Below are positions 1-5,460 of a DNA stretch of 5,460 nucleotides, piece by piece (the first letter of the stretch is position 1; each line of letters begins with the position of its first letter). The notes under the pieces were generated by a model. The model saw nothing but the letters and a program-made list of their open reading frames with translations, was not told the origin of the DNA and did not search any database. The position numbers and the translations under genes were made by a program. This DNA comes from Acidobacteriota bacterium (GTDB lineage Bacteria > Acidobacteriota > Vicinamibacteria > Vicinamibacterales > Vicinamibacteraceae): the NCBI GenBank assembly GCA_023429845.1, contig JAEZCY010000111.1:1-5460 (forward strand). Reading direction: 5' to 3'.

Positions 1-11
1 GGGCAAGGCCC
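1..11. repeat. Hairpin cut by the left window edge, downstream of the dehydrogenase gene
   Basis: GGGC (1-4), AAG (5-7) and GCCC (8-11) form a stem of at least 4 bp. The right arm continues as GGCGG, so the stem may be longer if matching bases lie left of the window. On the minus strand this follows the dehydrogenase stop by about 25 bases, a typical place for an operon-end terminator, but no T-run can be checked because the window ends. Confidence 0.3.
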
Positions 12-47
12 GGCGGCTACGTGCGGGCCGGCGGCCTACGTACGGGC
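11..47. repeat. Imperfect tandem duplication (18 and 19 bp) across the dehydrogenase stop codon
   Basis: CGGCGGCTACGTGCGGGC (11-28) is followed directly by CGGCGGCCTACGTACGGGC (29-47). The copies differ by one inserted C and one G/A change. The second copy covers the last three codons and the TAG stop of the dehydrogenase gene; the first lies just beyond the stop. A short local duplication at the gene's end, or two joined copies of an intergenic element, would explain it. Confidence 0.6.
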
Positions 48-1070
48 GCCTGCGGCGTAGCGGGCGCGAATGGCGGGCAGGAGGTACTCGTCGAACGCAC
101 GCTCGAAGTCGTACGCGGGCGCAAAGCCCCAGTCGGCGCGTGCTGCGGCGTCGTCCACGTCCTCGGGCCATGTGTCGACGATGCCCTGCCGCTTGGCGTC
201 CACCTCGAAGCCGATGTTGGCGTCTGGAAACGCCGCCAGCACCCGCGTGCGGATCTCCTCGGCCGACGGGTTGAACGATCCGACGTTGTACGCCGTGCGT
301 GTGAGCTCCCAGCGTGGCGCGGCTGCCAGCTTCAGCAGTGCCTCGACGGCGTCGGGCATGGCCATGAACGGGATGCGCGTGTCCGGCCGCACGAAGCAGT
401 CGTACGCCTCGCCCCGCGCCGCAGCGTGAAGCATCTCGGGCGCGAAGTCGGAGGTGCCGCCGGACGGGAGCGTGTCGGCCGAGATGAGCCCGGGAAATCG
501 CAGGGCCCGGAAGTCCACCCGGCTGGCTGCCGGCGAGGCCGACAGCTGCTTGTAATGGCGCGCGTAGTAGGTGCCGAGCAACTCGCAATACAGCTTGTTG
601 CAGCCGTACATGGTCGTCGGCCAGGTGTGCTGGTCTTCCTGGACGCGCCCGGCGCTCCGGCGCGTCTCGGCATCCGGCAACCCGTAGGCCGCGACGCTGG
701 ACGGGTAGACGAACACCACGGGCCGCCCGTGCGACTCCCCTTCCTTCTGCGCGAACTCCAGCAGGGTCAACATGCCCTCGACGTTCACCTGGTGCGCCAT
801 CACCGGCGTGAACTCGGCGCGCGTCGAGAGCAGCGCCGCGAGATGGAACACGAGGTCGATCTCGAACTCGGCCAGGATGCGCTCGAGGAGCGCGGTGTCG
901 AGGATCGACCCGGTGAACTCGCGGGTCACCTGCTGCCCGATCTCCGGATCGAGGCGGGTCAGGTCGAGCGTGACGATGCGTTGACGGCCGGACGCGGCAA
1001 GTCGCGTGATCAGGCCATGCCCGATCTCGCCGCCTGCGCCCGTGATGAGGACGACTGGTTTGCGCACCAT
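36..1070 (-). CDS. SDR-type L-threonine 3-dehydrogenase (probable; NAD-dependent epimerase/dehydratase family)
   Basis: Probable cytosolic enzyme oxidising L-threonine with NAD+ to 2-amino-3-oxobutanoate, the first step of threonine breakdown to glycine and acetyl-CoA. The 344-residue protein is an extended SDR: the Rossmann glycine motif GAGGEIG is at residues 11-17, an acidic residue fit to bind the NAD ribose is at Asp36, FHLAALLS at 75-82, the PSS segment with catalytic-type Ser at 123-125, and the YxxxK pair at Tyr155 and Lys159. The second half carries features I associate with the threonine dehydrogenase branch rather than sugar epimerases: RFPGLIS (191-197), GGTSDFAPE (204-212), PFMAMPDA (234-241), YNVGSFNPSAEEI (261-273) and DTWPEDVDDAAAR (299-311) followed by DWGF. 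It is some 25-30 residues longer than usual, with extra residues near 110-117, 133-150 and 174-184. ATG at 1070 follows the site AAGGA; the stop is TAG. It is the second gene after pepF. Alternative: another SDR acting on a sugar or hydroxy acid (for example DenD-like); substrate is inferred from motifs only. Confidence 0.82.
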   Translation of the reverse strand: MVRKPVVLITGAGGEIGHGLITRLAASGRQRIVTLDLTRLDPEIGQQVTREFTGSILDTALLERILAEFEIDLVFHLAALLSTRAEFTPVMAHQVNVEGMLTLLEFAQKEGESHGRPVVFVYPSSVAAYGLPDAETRRSAGRVQEDQHTWPTTMYGCNKLYCELLGTYYARHYKQLSASPAASRVDFRALRFPGLISADTLPSGGTSDFAPEMLHAAARGEAYDCFVRPDTRIPFMAMPDAVEALLKLAAAPRWELTRTAYNVGSFNPSAEEIRTRVLAAFPDANIGFEVDAKRQGIVDTWPEDVDDAAARADWGFAPAYDFERAFDEYLLPAIRARYAAGART

Positions 1071-1075
1071 TCGGG

Positions 1076-1080
1076 TCCTT
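1076..1080 (-). promoter_or_regulatory. Ribosome binding site of the dehydrogenase gene, overlapping the pepF stop
   Basis: AAGGA on the minus strand lies 5 bases before the ATG at 1070 and shares a base with the TGA stop codon of pepF (1082-1080). Ribosomes finishing pepF are placed on the start site of the next gene, so translational coupling is likely. The tight spacing also supports the ATG choice and co-transcription. Confidence 0.75.
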
Positions 1081-2957
1081 CAGAGAAGGCCGCGGGCCGT
1101 GAGCGCGTCTTCGAGCTGGTCGACGAGAGTGTCGAGCAGCGTCCCGACGGCGCCCACCGTCTCCGGATCGGCGAGGTCGAGGCCGGCACGCTGCAGCAGC
1201 GCCATCGGGTAGTCGCTGCCGCCTGACGCGAGCAGTTCGAGGTAGCGCGCGATCGTCTCCTCGCGAGTGCCGGCATCGGCGGCGCGAAGCCCCACCAGGA
1301 GGCGCGCGCTCGACGCGTAACAGGTCGCGTACTGGTACACGTAGTACGGCGAGCCGAAGAAATGCGGGATGCGGGCCCAGGTGACCCGCGCCAGCGCGTC
1401 GTAGTCGATGGCATCGCCGTGATAGGCGCGCAGGGTGGCGTCGTACAGGCTGCTGAGGGCGTCGGCGGTGACGGGCTCGCCGGCTTCCACGAGGCGATGG
1501 GCCTGCAGCTCGAAGTCGGCAAACATCACCTGCGTGAAGAACGTACCGGTGATGCCGTCGATGGCGTGCTGCAGCAGGACGATGCGCTCGAGCGGATCGG
1601 TGGTGTGGGCGAGCCGGTAGTCGAGGAGCAGCGCCTCGCTGAGCGTGGAGGGCACTTCGGCGACGAAGATCGTGTAGTCCGAGTAGACGAAGGGCTGGCG
1701 CTCGTGCGAGAGCACGGTGTGCATGGAGTGACCCATCTCGTGCGCGAGCGTGAACGCCGCGTCGAGCGTGTCGTTGTAATTCATGAGCACGTACGGGTGC
1801 ACCCCGTACACGGGCGCCGAGTAGGCGCCGGAACGCTTGCCGTCGTTCTCGTAGATGTCCACCCAGCGGTTCTGGAACCCGGTCCGGAGCCGATCCTGGT
1901 ACGTGCGCCCGAGTGGCGCCACCGACTCGACGATCCAGTCCACCACCTGCTCGTACGGGTAGTGCTCGCGGAAGTCCACCAACGGGATCGACCCGTCGTA
2001 GAGGTGATACGTATCGAGGCCCAGCACGCGCCGGCGAAGGCGCTCGTAGCGCTGGTACGCGCCGACGTTGGCGCGCGTGGACGCGATCAGGTTCTCGACA
2101 ACGGCCACCGGGATGTTGTCGCCGTGCAGCGCGCCTTCGAGCGTCGAGGCATAGCCGCGGGCACGCGCCTGATACCAGTCGCGCTGCAGGACGCCGTTGT
2201 AGAGCGCGGCGTACGTGTTCAGCGTGGCCTCGAACGCGCCGTGATGGGCCTCGAACGCACGCGCGCGATCAGCCTGCACGCGATTCGTCGCGAGCAGCGC
2301 GCGGTAGCGAGGGTAGGTCACCTGCACCTTCTCGCCCGTGCTGAGCTCGATGGTCGGAAACCGCATGTCAGCCGTGGACAGCGCCTCGTAGGCGTCGTCA
2401 GGCACGCGGGTCAACTGCGCCGCGAGCGAGAGCAGGTGCTCACCGCGTTCGTCGAGGACGTGTTCCTGCTGCCGGAACAGGTTCTCGATCATGAAGCGAT
2501 ACAGCGCGAGCGCCTCGTCGGCGTCCATCCACGCGCGCAGCGTCTCGAGCGGCACCGCGAGCAGTTCCGGGTTGAACCACGCGGTTGCCTGGCGCCACTG
2601 CGCAAACAGCAGCTGCACCTGCTGCCGCCGCGCGCCGACCTGGTTGTCGCGCTGGTCCTCGTCGTGCGCGAGCGAGGCGTAGTACCAGACCTTGTAGGCC
2701 AGCTGGCCCATGGTGTCGCTCTCACGCAGCGCGTCGAGCAGCTGGCGGGCGCCGAGCCGCAGACTGCCCTTGCGGGACACATAGGCGGCGATGCGGCGAT
2801 CGAGGTCGTCATAGGCCTCACGCCACGCCTCCCACGACGGGAAGATGTCGCCGAGGCTCCAGCGTTCGTGCTCGGGAACCTCTGCGCGAGGACGGGGGGC
2901 GGCGGGAGCAGAGGCGAAGGTGGTGTCGAGCAGCGGCCCGGGCACGGTTGGAGTCAC
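1080..2957 (-). CDS. pepF: Oligoendopeptidase F (M3B zinc metallopeptidase)
   Basis: Cytosolic zinc endopeptidase that cuts oligopeptides, in characterised relatives of roughly 7-17 residues, in peptide utilisation and turnover. The 625-residue protein has the usual PepF length (about 600) plus a proline/alanine-rich N-terminal tail of about 28 residues. An alpha-helical PepF N-terminal region spans about residues 115-190. The family stretch KRSGAYS (374-380) and PYVLMNYNDTLDAAFTLAHEMGHSMH (from 388) precede the active site: HEMGH at 406-410 gives zinc ligands His406 and His410 and catalytic Glu407, and Glu434 in FVAEVPS is the expected third ligand. IPHFFGSPYYVYQYAT (530-545) supplies the conserved His532 and Tyr cluster of the substrate pocket. 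No signal peptide or membrane segment is seen. GTG at 2957 is the earliest possible start because an in-frame TAG lies four codons upstream; AGGA stands 7 bases before it. It leads an operon with the dehydrogenase gene. All key catalytic residues are present. Confidence 0.95.
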   Translation of the reverse strand: MTPTVPGPLLDTTFASAPAAPRPRAEVPEHERWSLGDIFPSWEAWREAYDDLDRRIAAYVSRKGSLRLGARQLLDALRESDTMGQLAYKVWYYASLAHDEDQRDNQVGARRQQVQLLFAQWRQATAWFNPELLAVPLETLRAWMDADEALALYRFMIENLFRQQEHVLDERGEHLLSLAAQLTRVPDDAYEALSTADMRFPTIELSTGEKVQVTYPRYRALLATNRVQADRARAFEAHHGAFEATLNTYAALYNGVLQRDWYQARARGYASTLEGALHGDNIPVAVVENLIASTRANVGAYQRYERLRRRVLGLDTYHLYDGSIPLVDFREHYPYEQVVDWIVESVAPLGRTYQDRLRTGFQNRWVDIYENDGKRSGAYSAPVYGVHPYVLMNYNDTLDAAFTLAHEMGHSMHTVLSHERQPFVYSDYTIFVAEVPSTLSEALLLDYRLAHTTDPLERIVLLQHAIDGITGTFFTQVMFADFELQAHRLVEAGEPVTADALSSLYDATLRAYHGDAIDYDALARVTWARIPHFFGSPYYVYQYATCYASSARLLVGLRAADAGTREETIARYLELLASGGSDYPMALLQRAGLDLADPETVGAVGTLLDTLVDQLEDALTARGLL

Positions 2958-2964
2958 GAAGCGA

Positions 2965-2968
2965 TCCT
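2965..2968 (-). promoter_or_regulatory. Ribosome binding site (AGGA) of pepF, overlapping a -10-like hexamer
   Basis: AGGA on the minus strand stands 7 bases before the GTG start of pepF, a normal Shine-Dalgarno spacing, and supports a start that the upstream in-frame TAG already forces. The same bases form TAGGAT (2969-2964), which matches the -10 consensus TATAAT at four of six positions and ends 6 bases before the GTG. Read as a promoter it would give a leaderless transcript; the two readings cannot be separated from sequence. Confidence 0.6.
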
Positions 2969-3074
2969 ACCGGAACGGCAACGGAGCGGGCTACACTGGC
3001 CGCCGCGCGCCGACACGGCACGGCGAGGTCGGGCGCATCGCCGACGCAGGCTGGCCAAAAAGCCATTCCATGTG

Positions 3075-3079
3075 AGGAG
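3075..3079 (+). promoter_or_regulatory. Ribosome binding site (AGGAG) of the SLOG gene
   Basis: AGGAG lies 4 bases before the GTG at 3084. The spacing is slightly short, but this is the only strong Shine-Dalgarno match near the reading frame's N-terminus. It rules against the in-frame GTG at 3072, which lies upstream of the site, and the ATG at 3070, which is followed at once by TGA. Confidence 0.65.
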
Positions 3080-3083
3080 CGAC

Positions 3084-3641
3084 GTGGACCGCAGCGACTA
3101 CATCCTGTTCAGCGGTGGTGCCCCTGGCGCAGAGGCCGAGTTCGGCGTCCAGGCGGAGCGGCTCGGTATCGAGGAAGTCAACTTCGGGTTCGAGGGCCAC
3201 GTCGCCGTGCGCACGCGCGGCGTCCGCATCCTGAACCACGAGGAACTCAAGGCCGGCGACGTCAGCCTCGCGTACGTGTCGCAGCTGATGAACCGCCGCT
3301 ACAGCAACACCCCGACCTTCCGCAAGGTCCTGCAGAGCATCTGGTACCAGATCAACGCCGGTCAGGAGATCTTCGTCATCGGCGCCATCCTTCCCGACGA
3401 TCACGTCAAGGGCGGCACGGGCTGGGGCGCCGAGTTCGCCAAGCTGTGCAACAAGCCGCTCCACGTGTTCGACCAGGCCCGGGACGGCTGGTTCACCTGG
3501 AACGAGCGTGAATGGGTGGCGCGCACGGGCGAGGACCTGCCGACGATCTCGCACGTCCACTTCACGGGCACGGGCACCCGCACGCTGACCGATGCAGGCC
3601 GACAGGCGATCGCCGACTTGTTCAATCGGTCGTTCCGGTAA
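3084..3641 (+). CDS. SLOG-superfamily (YpsA/LOG-like Rossmann) protein of unknown function
   Basis: A 185-residue soluble protein that I recognise only at superfamily level. Its N-terminus, ILFSGGAPGAEAEFG (7-21), carries the SGGAxGA[D/E] signature of YspA/cpYpsA-type SLOG proteins (Rossmann-like nucleotide-binding folds related to DprA, LOG and the putative molybdenum-cofactor carriers). A second glycine motif, VKGGTGWGAEFAKL (108-121), fits the usual C-terminal phosphate-binding loop; KPLHVFDQ (124-131), WFTWNEREWV (136-145) and TGTGTR (161-166) also look like family-conserved blocks. No signal peptide, membrane segment or fused effector domain (TIR, nuclease, peptidase) is visible, so it stands alone. 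GTG at 3084 is preferred because AGGAG at 3075-3079 lies just upstream; an in-frame GTG at 3072 would add four residues but lacks a ribosome site. The gene is divergent from pepF. Nucleotide or nucleotide-derivative binding is inferred from the fold; any role in molybdenum cofactor handling, signalling or nucleotide hydrolysis is speculative. Confidence 0.85.
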   Translation: MDRSDYILFSGGAPGAEAEFGVQAERLGIEEVNFGFEGHVAVRTRGVRILNHEELKAGDVSLAYVSQLMNRRYSNTPTFRKVLQSIWYQINAGQEIFVIGAILPDDHVKGGTGWGAEFAKLCNKPLHVFDQARDGWFTWNEREWVARTGEDLPTISHVHFTGTGTRTLTDAGRQAIADLFNRSFR

Positions 3642-3648
3642 GACGGTC

Positions 3649-3665
3649 GGCCGGGACAGCCGGCC
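3649..3665. terminator. G+C-rich hairpin between convergent genes; possible terminator or repeat palindrome
   Basis: GGCCGG at 3649-3654 and CCGGCC at 3660-3665 form a perfect 6-bp stem around the loop GACAG. An outer GGTA (3637-3640) and TACC (3667-3670) can pair beyond unpaired bases, and the left outer arm includes the SLOG stop codon. There is no T-run on either strand, so this is not a classic intrinsic terminator. It sits between the 3' ends of two convergent genes, where it could still slow or end transcription from both sides or protect 3' ends. It could equally be one copy of a dispersed intergenic palindrome. Confidence 0.45.
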
Positions 3666-3713
3666 CTACCGCCACAGGGACGCCTGACGCTTCGCGACCG
3701 CCGTCGGGGCTGA

Positions 3714-5460
3714 CTACTTCGATGCCGGCGGGTCGAGATGGCCGAGACTGCTGTCGCCCATCTCGATGCGGCGCTGTGGGAAGTACTCACGCCACCGGCG
3801 GCTCACCAGGGCGGCCGTATCGGGATCGCACTCGACTTCCTTCGGGAACCACGGCTTCATCCGCGCGTCGATGACGATCGGCGGCGTGTAGCTCAGATGG
3901 TTGCGGAGCACGCGCTGGCCGGCGGCATGGATGTCGGCGGCCGGCTCGAACCGCGTGAACGTCGTCCACAGGAAGTTCATCTCGCTCGCGGTCGCGCGCA
4001 GCGGCTCGTCGCTCAGCACGACGAGGGGCCAATCACGGAATGCCGCCTCGCCTGCCAGCCGCGTCGCGGCGCCCGGTTCATCGACGTACGACGGCCCATC
4101 GATCACGAGACATCCCGGGCAGAACACCCGCGCCGTCGTCACACCGGCGGGGAGCGACGCGGACTCGAACGCGCGCGGCAGGTCGCGCACCGGATCGCCC
4201 AGCCCGAGCAGCACGCCCTTGGAGCCCTCGTTCACCGTCGGCCCGGTATAGTCCAGCGTGTCCATCGACATGTTGCCGAACACGTACAGGTCCGTCTCGG
4301 GCCGTGTCCGTGCGAGCACGTGCGTCAACGTCGCGCGGAAGTCGCGCAGATCGACGTCGCGATCGGTGAGCAGCAGGAACTTCGTGAGCGCGAGCTGTCC
4401 TTCGCCGAGGATGCGGAACGCGCTCCCCATGGCCTCGCGGCGGTATCGCTCCTTGACGACGGCCGCGGCCAGCGAGTGGTAGCCGGTTTCGCCGTAACTC
4501 CAGAGCTGTCGCACCGCGGGCATCACGAGCGGGAACAGCGGCGACAGCAGATCCTGGAGCAGGTCGCCGATGAAGAAATCCTCCTGGCGCGGCTTCCCCA
4601 CCACCGTGGCCGGGTAGATCGCGTCGTGCCGGTGCGCCATCCGGCGAACGGAGAACACCGGGTAGTCGTGCCGCAGCGAGTAGTACCCGTAATGGTCGCC
4701 GAACGGCCCTTCGGGCTCGCGCACGTGCGGCGCCACGTCGCCGATGAGCGCGAACTCCGCACCGGCGACGAGCGGATGTTGCGACACGCCGTGCACCATC
4801 GGAAGCCGGCGGCCGGCAATCAGCGACGCGAGCAGCAACTCGGGCACGTTCTCTGGCAGCGGCGCGATAGCCGACAGCATCAGCGCGGGCGGCCCGCCGA
4901 GGAACACCGTCGCGGGCAGCGGCTGGTTGCGGGCTTCGGCGATCTGATAGTGGAAACCGCCGCCCTTGCCGATCTGCCAGTGCATGCCCGTGCGCGACGG
5001 GCCGTACACCTGCAACCGATACATCCCGAGGTTGTTCCCGTGCCCGTCCGGATGCTCCGTGTAGACGAGGGGCAGCGTCACGAAGGGCCCGCCGTCATCC
5101 GGCCACAACTGGAGTGCGGGCAGACGATCGAGGCGCACGTCCGAGGTCATCACCTCGGCGACGGGACCGCTGGTGACGCGTCGCAGCCCGACACGCGACA
5201 ACGACGCGCCGAGTCGCCGGGCGCCCCACAACTTGGCCGGCGTCGGCGGCATGTCCTGAACGAGCTTCACGAGGCCCTTGATCACCTCGAAGGGCGCGTC
5301 GCCGAACGCCTGTGCCGCGCGCGATGGCGAGCCGAACAGGTTGGTCACGAGCGGGAACGCGGCACCGCGCACGTTGGTGAACAAGAGGGCCGGTCCGCCC
5401 GCCGCGATGACGCGGCGGTGGATTTCGGCCACCTCGAGCCGCGCGTCCACGGGAGTGTCC
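3714..5460 (-). CDS. UbiD-family prenyl-FMN-dependent decarboxylase (5' end outside window)
   Basis: Reversible non-oxidative (de)carboxylase of the UbiD family, which needs prenylated FMN made by a UbiX-type transferase. The frame stays open to the right edge, reading DTP before the GTG at 5450. UbiD proteins normally have about 25 residues before the VDxRLEVAEI block, so the true start lies outside. Numbering from the codon at 5450: GGPALLF (18-24), NNLGMYRLQVYG (139-150), REPEGPFGDHYGYY (244-257), GETGYHSLAAAVVKERY (320-336), SMDTLDYTG (395-403) and DPDTAALVSRRWREYFP (542-558). Asn140 and Arg145, with Glu247 and Asp252, match in spacing the cofactor-binding Asn, catalytic Arg and acidic pair known from Fdc1/UbiD structures, so it should be active. 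Its length and C-terminus (FTRFEPAADIH, 498-508) resemble a long subfamily, about 600 residues, found in menaquinone-making bacteria. Substrates could be a quinone precursor (MqnL- or UbiD-like role) or another aromatic acid; the sequence does not decide. It is convergent with the SLOG gene. Confidence 0.93.
   Translation of the reverse strand, partial: DTPVDARLEVAEIHRRVIAAGGPALLFTNVRGAAFPLVTNLFGSPSRAAQAFGDAPFEVIKGLVKLVQDMPPTPAKLWGARRLGASLSRVGLRRVTSGPVAEVMTSDVRLDRLPALQLWPDDGGPFVTLPLVYTEHPDGHGNNLGMYRLQVYGPSRTGMHWQIGKGGGFHYQIAEARNQPLPATVFLGGPPALMLSAIAPLPENVPELLLASLIAGRRLPMVHGVSQHPLVAGAEFALIGDVAPHVREPEGPFGDHYGYYSLRHDYPVFSVRRMAHRHDAIYPATVVGKPRQEDFFIGDLLQDLLSPLFPLVMPAVRQLWSYGETGYHSLAAAVVKERYRREAMGSAFRILGEGQLALTKFLLLTDRDVDLRDFRATLTHVLARTRPETDLYVFGNMSMDTLDYTGPTVNEGSKGVLLGLGDPVRDLPRAFESASLPAGVTTARVFCPGCLVIDGPSYVDEPGAATRLAGEAAFRDWPLVVLSDEPLRATASEMNFLWTTFTRFEPAADIHAAGQRVLRNHLSYTPPIVIDARMKPWFPKEVECDPDTAALVSRRWREYFPQRRIEMGDSSLGHLDPPASK

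Larger units (their letters stand above)
2958..3083. promoter_or_regulatory. Divergent intergenic control region between pepF and the SLOG gene
   Basis: These 126 bases separate two head-to-head genes, so promoters for both should lie here or inside the opposite gene. On the plus strand TACACT at 2992-2997 is a possible -10 box (T, A and final T conserved), which would leave a leader of about 80 bases; no convincing -35 box stands 16-18 bases before it. On the minus strand the only -10-like word is TAGGAT next to the pepF start. No clear operator palindrome or riboswitch-like fold is seen. The location is secure, the individual boxes are weak. Confidence 0.4.

Noticed and set aside
21..1226. 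A 401-codon plus-strand open frame antisense to the dehydrogenase gene
   Set aside because: It is an Arg/Gly/His-rich shadow of a well-supported gene and its last part crosses the pepF 3' end, with no motif and no ribosome site.
3049..3064. Short inverted repeat GGCT/AGCC around an A-run before the SLOG gene
   Set aside because: Only four pairs with an 8-base loop; too weak to call an attenuator or operator.
1362..3083. A plus-strand open frame running in frame into the SLOG gene, about 570 extra codons
   Set aside because: It lies antisense to pepF, which has complete catalytic motifs. The translation is rich in Arg, Val and Gly with no recognisable domain, as expected from a G+C-rich complement. 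The SLOG family start and the AGGAG site both fall at 3084.
2585..3511. A 308-codon plus-strand frame over the pepF 5' end and the SLOG gene
   Set aside because: Extremely Arg/Ala-rich and out of frame with both supported genes; typical of a G+C-rich off-frame translation.
2991..3560. A 189-codon minus-strand frame antisense to the SLOG gene
   Set aside because: No recognisable domain and complementary to a gene with clear SLOG motifs.
3642..3713. A small gene or RNA in the convergent gap
   Set aside because: Only 72 bases, no start with ribosome site, and no structure beyond the listed hairpin.
5448..5450. GTG at 5450 as the start of the UbiD protein
   Set aside because: The frame is open beyond it to the edge, no Shine-Dalgarno is seen in the bases available, and homologues have residues before this conserved VDxRLEVAEI block.

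Overview
The window is very G+C-rich (roughly two thirds by eye) and densely coding. Four protein genes fill nearly all of it; I see no rRNA, tRNA, CRISPR array, insertion sequence or phage gene. Codon use (strong G/C at third positions), GTG starts beside clear Shine-Dalgarno sites and the protein types all suggest a free-living high-G+C bacterium. The long UbiD subfamily and the G+C-rich intergenic palindromes would suit Acidobacteriota (Vicinamibacteria-like) or a similar soil lineage. That placement is a guess; no marker gene is present.

Layout, left to right: (1) positions 1-47 hold a hairpin cut by the window edge and an 18/19-bp tandem repeat that runs across the stop codon of the first gene. 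(2) 36-1070, minus strand: an extended short-chain dehydrogenase that closely resembles SDR-type L-threonine 3-dehydrogenase. (3) 1080-2957, minus strand: oligoendopeptidase F (M3B zinc peptidase), directly upstream of the dehydrogenase with a 9-bp gap, so the two form an operon read from right to left. (4) 2958-3083: a 126-bp divergent intergenic region. (5) 3084-3641, plus strand: a 185-residue SLOG-superfamily (YpsA/LOG-like Rossmann) protein of unknown function. (6) 3642-3713: a short convergent intergenic region containing a G+C-rich palindrome. (7) 3714 to the right edge, minus strand: a long UbiD-family prenyl-FMN decarboxylase whose first residues lie outside the window.

How the genes may work together: the peptidase breaks oligopeptides down to smaller peptides, and threonine from peptide turnover could feed the dehydrogenase (threonine to 2-amino-3-oxobutanoate, then glycine and acetyl-CoA if a Kbl ligase exists elsewhere). 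The SLOG protein is divergent from this operon and could share its control region, but nothing shows a functional link. The UbiD gene is convergent and probably belongs to another unit to the right, perhaps quinone or aromatic-acid metabolism. I find no convincing sign of an undescribed multi-gene system. The least understood items are the SLOG protein and the intergenic palindromes and repeats.
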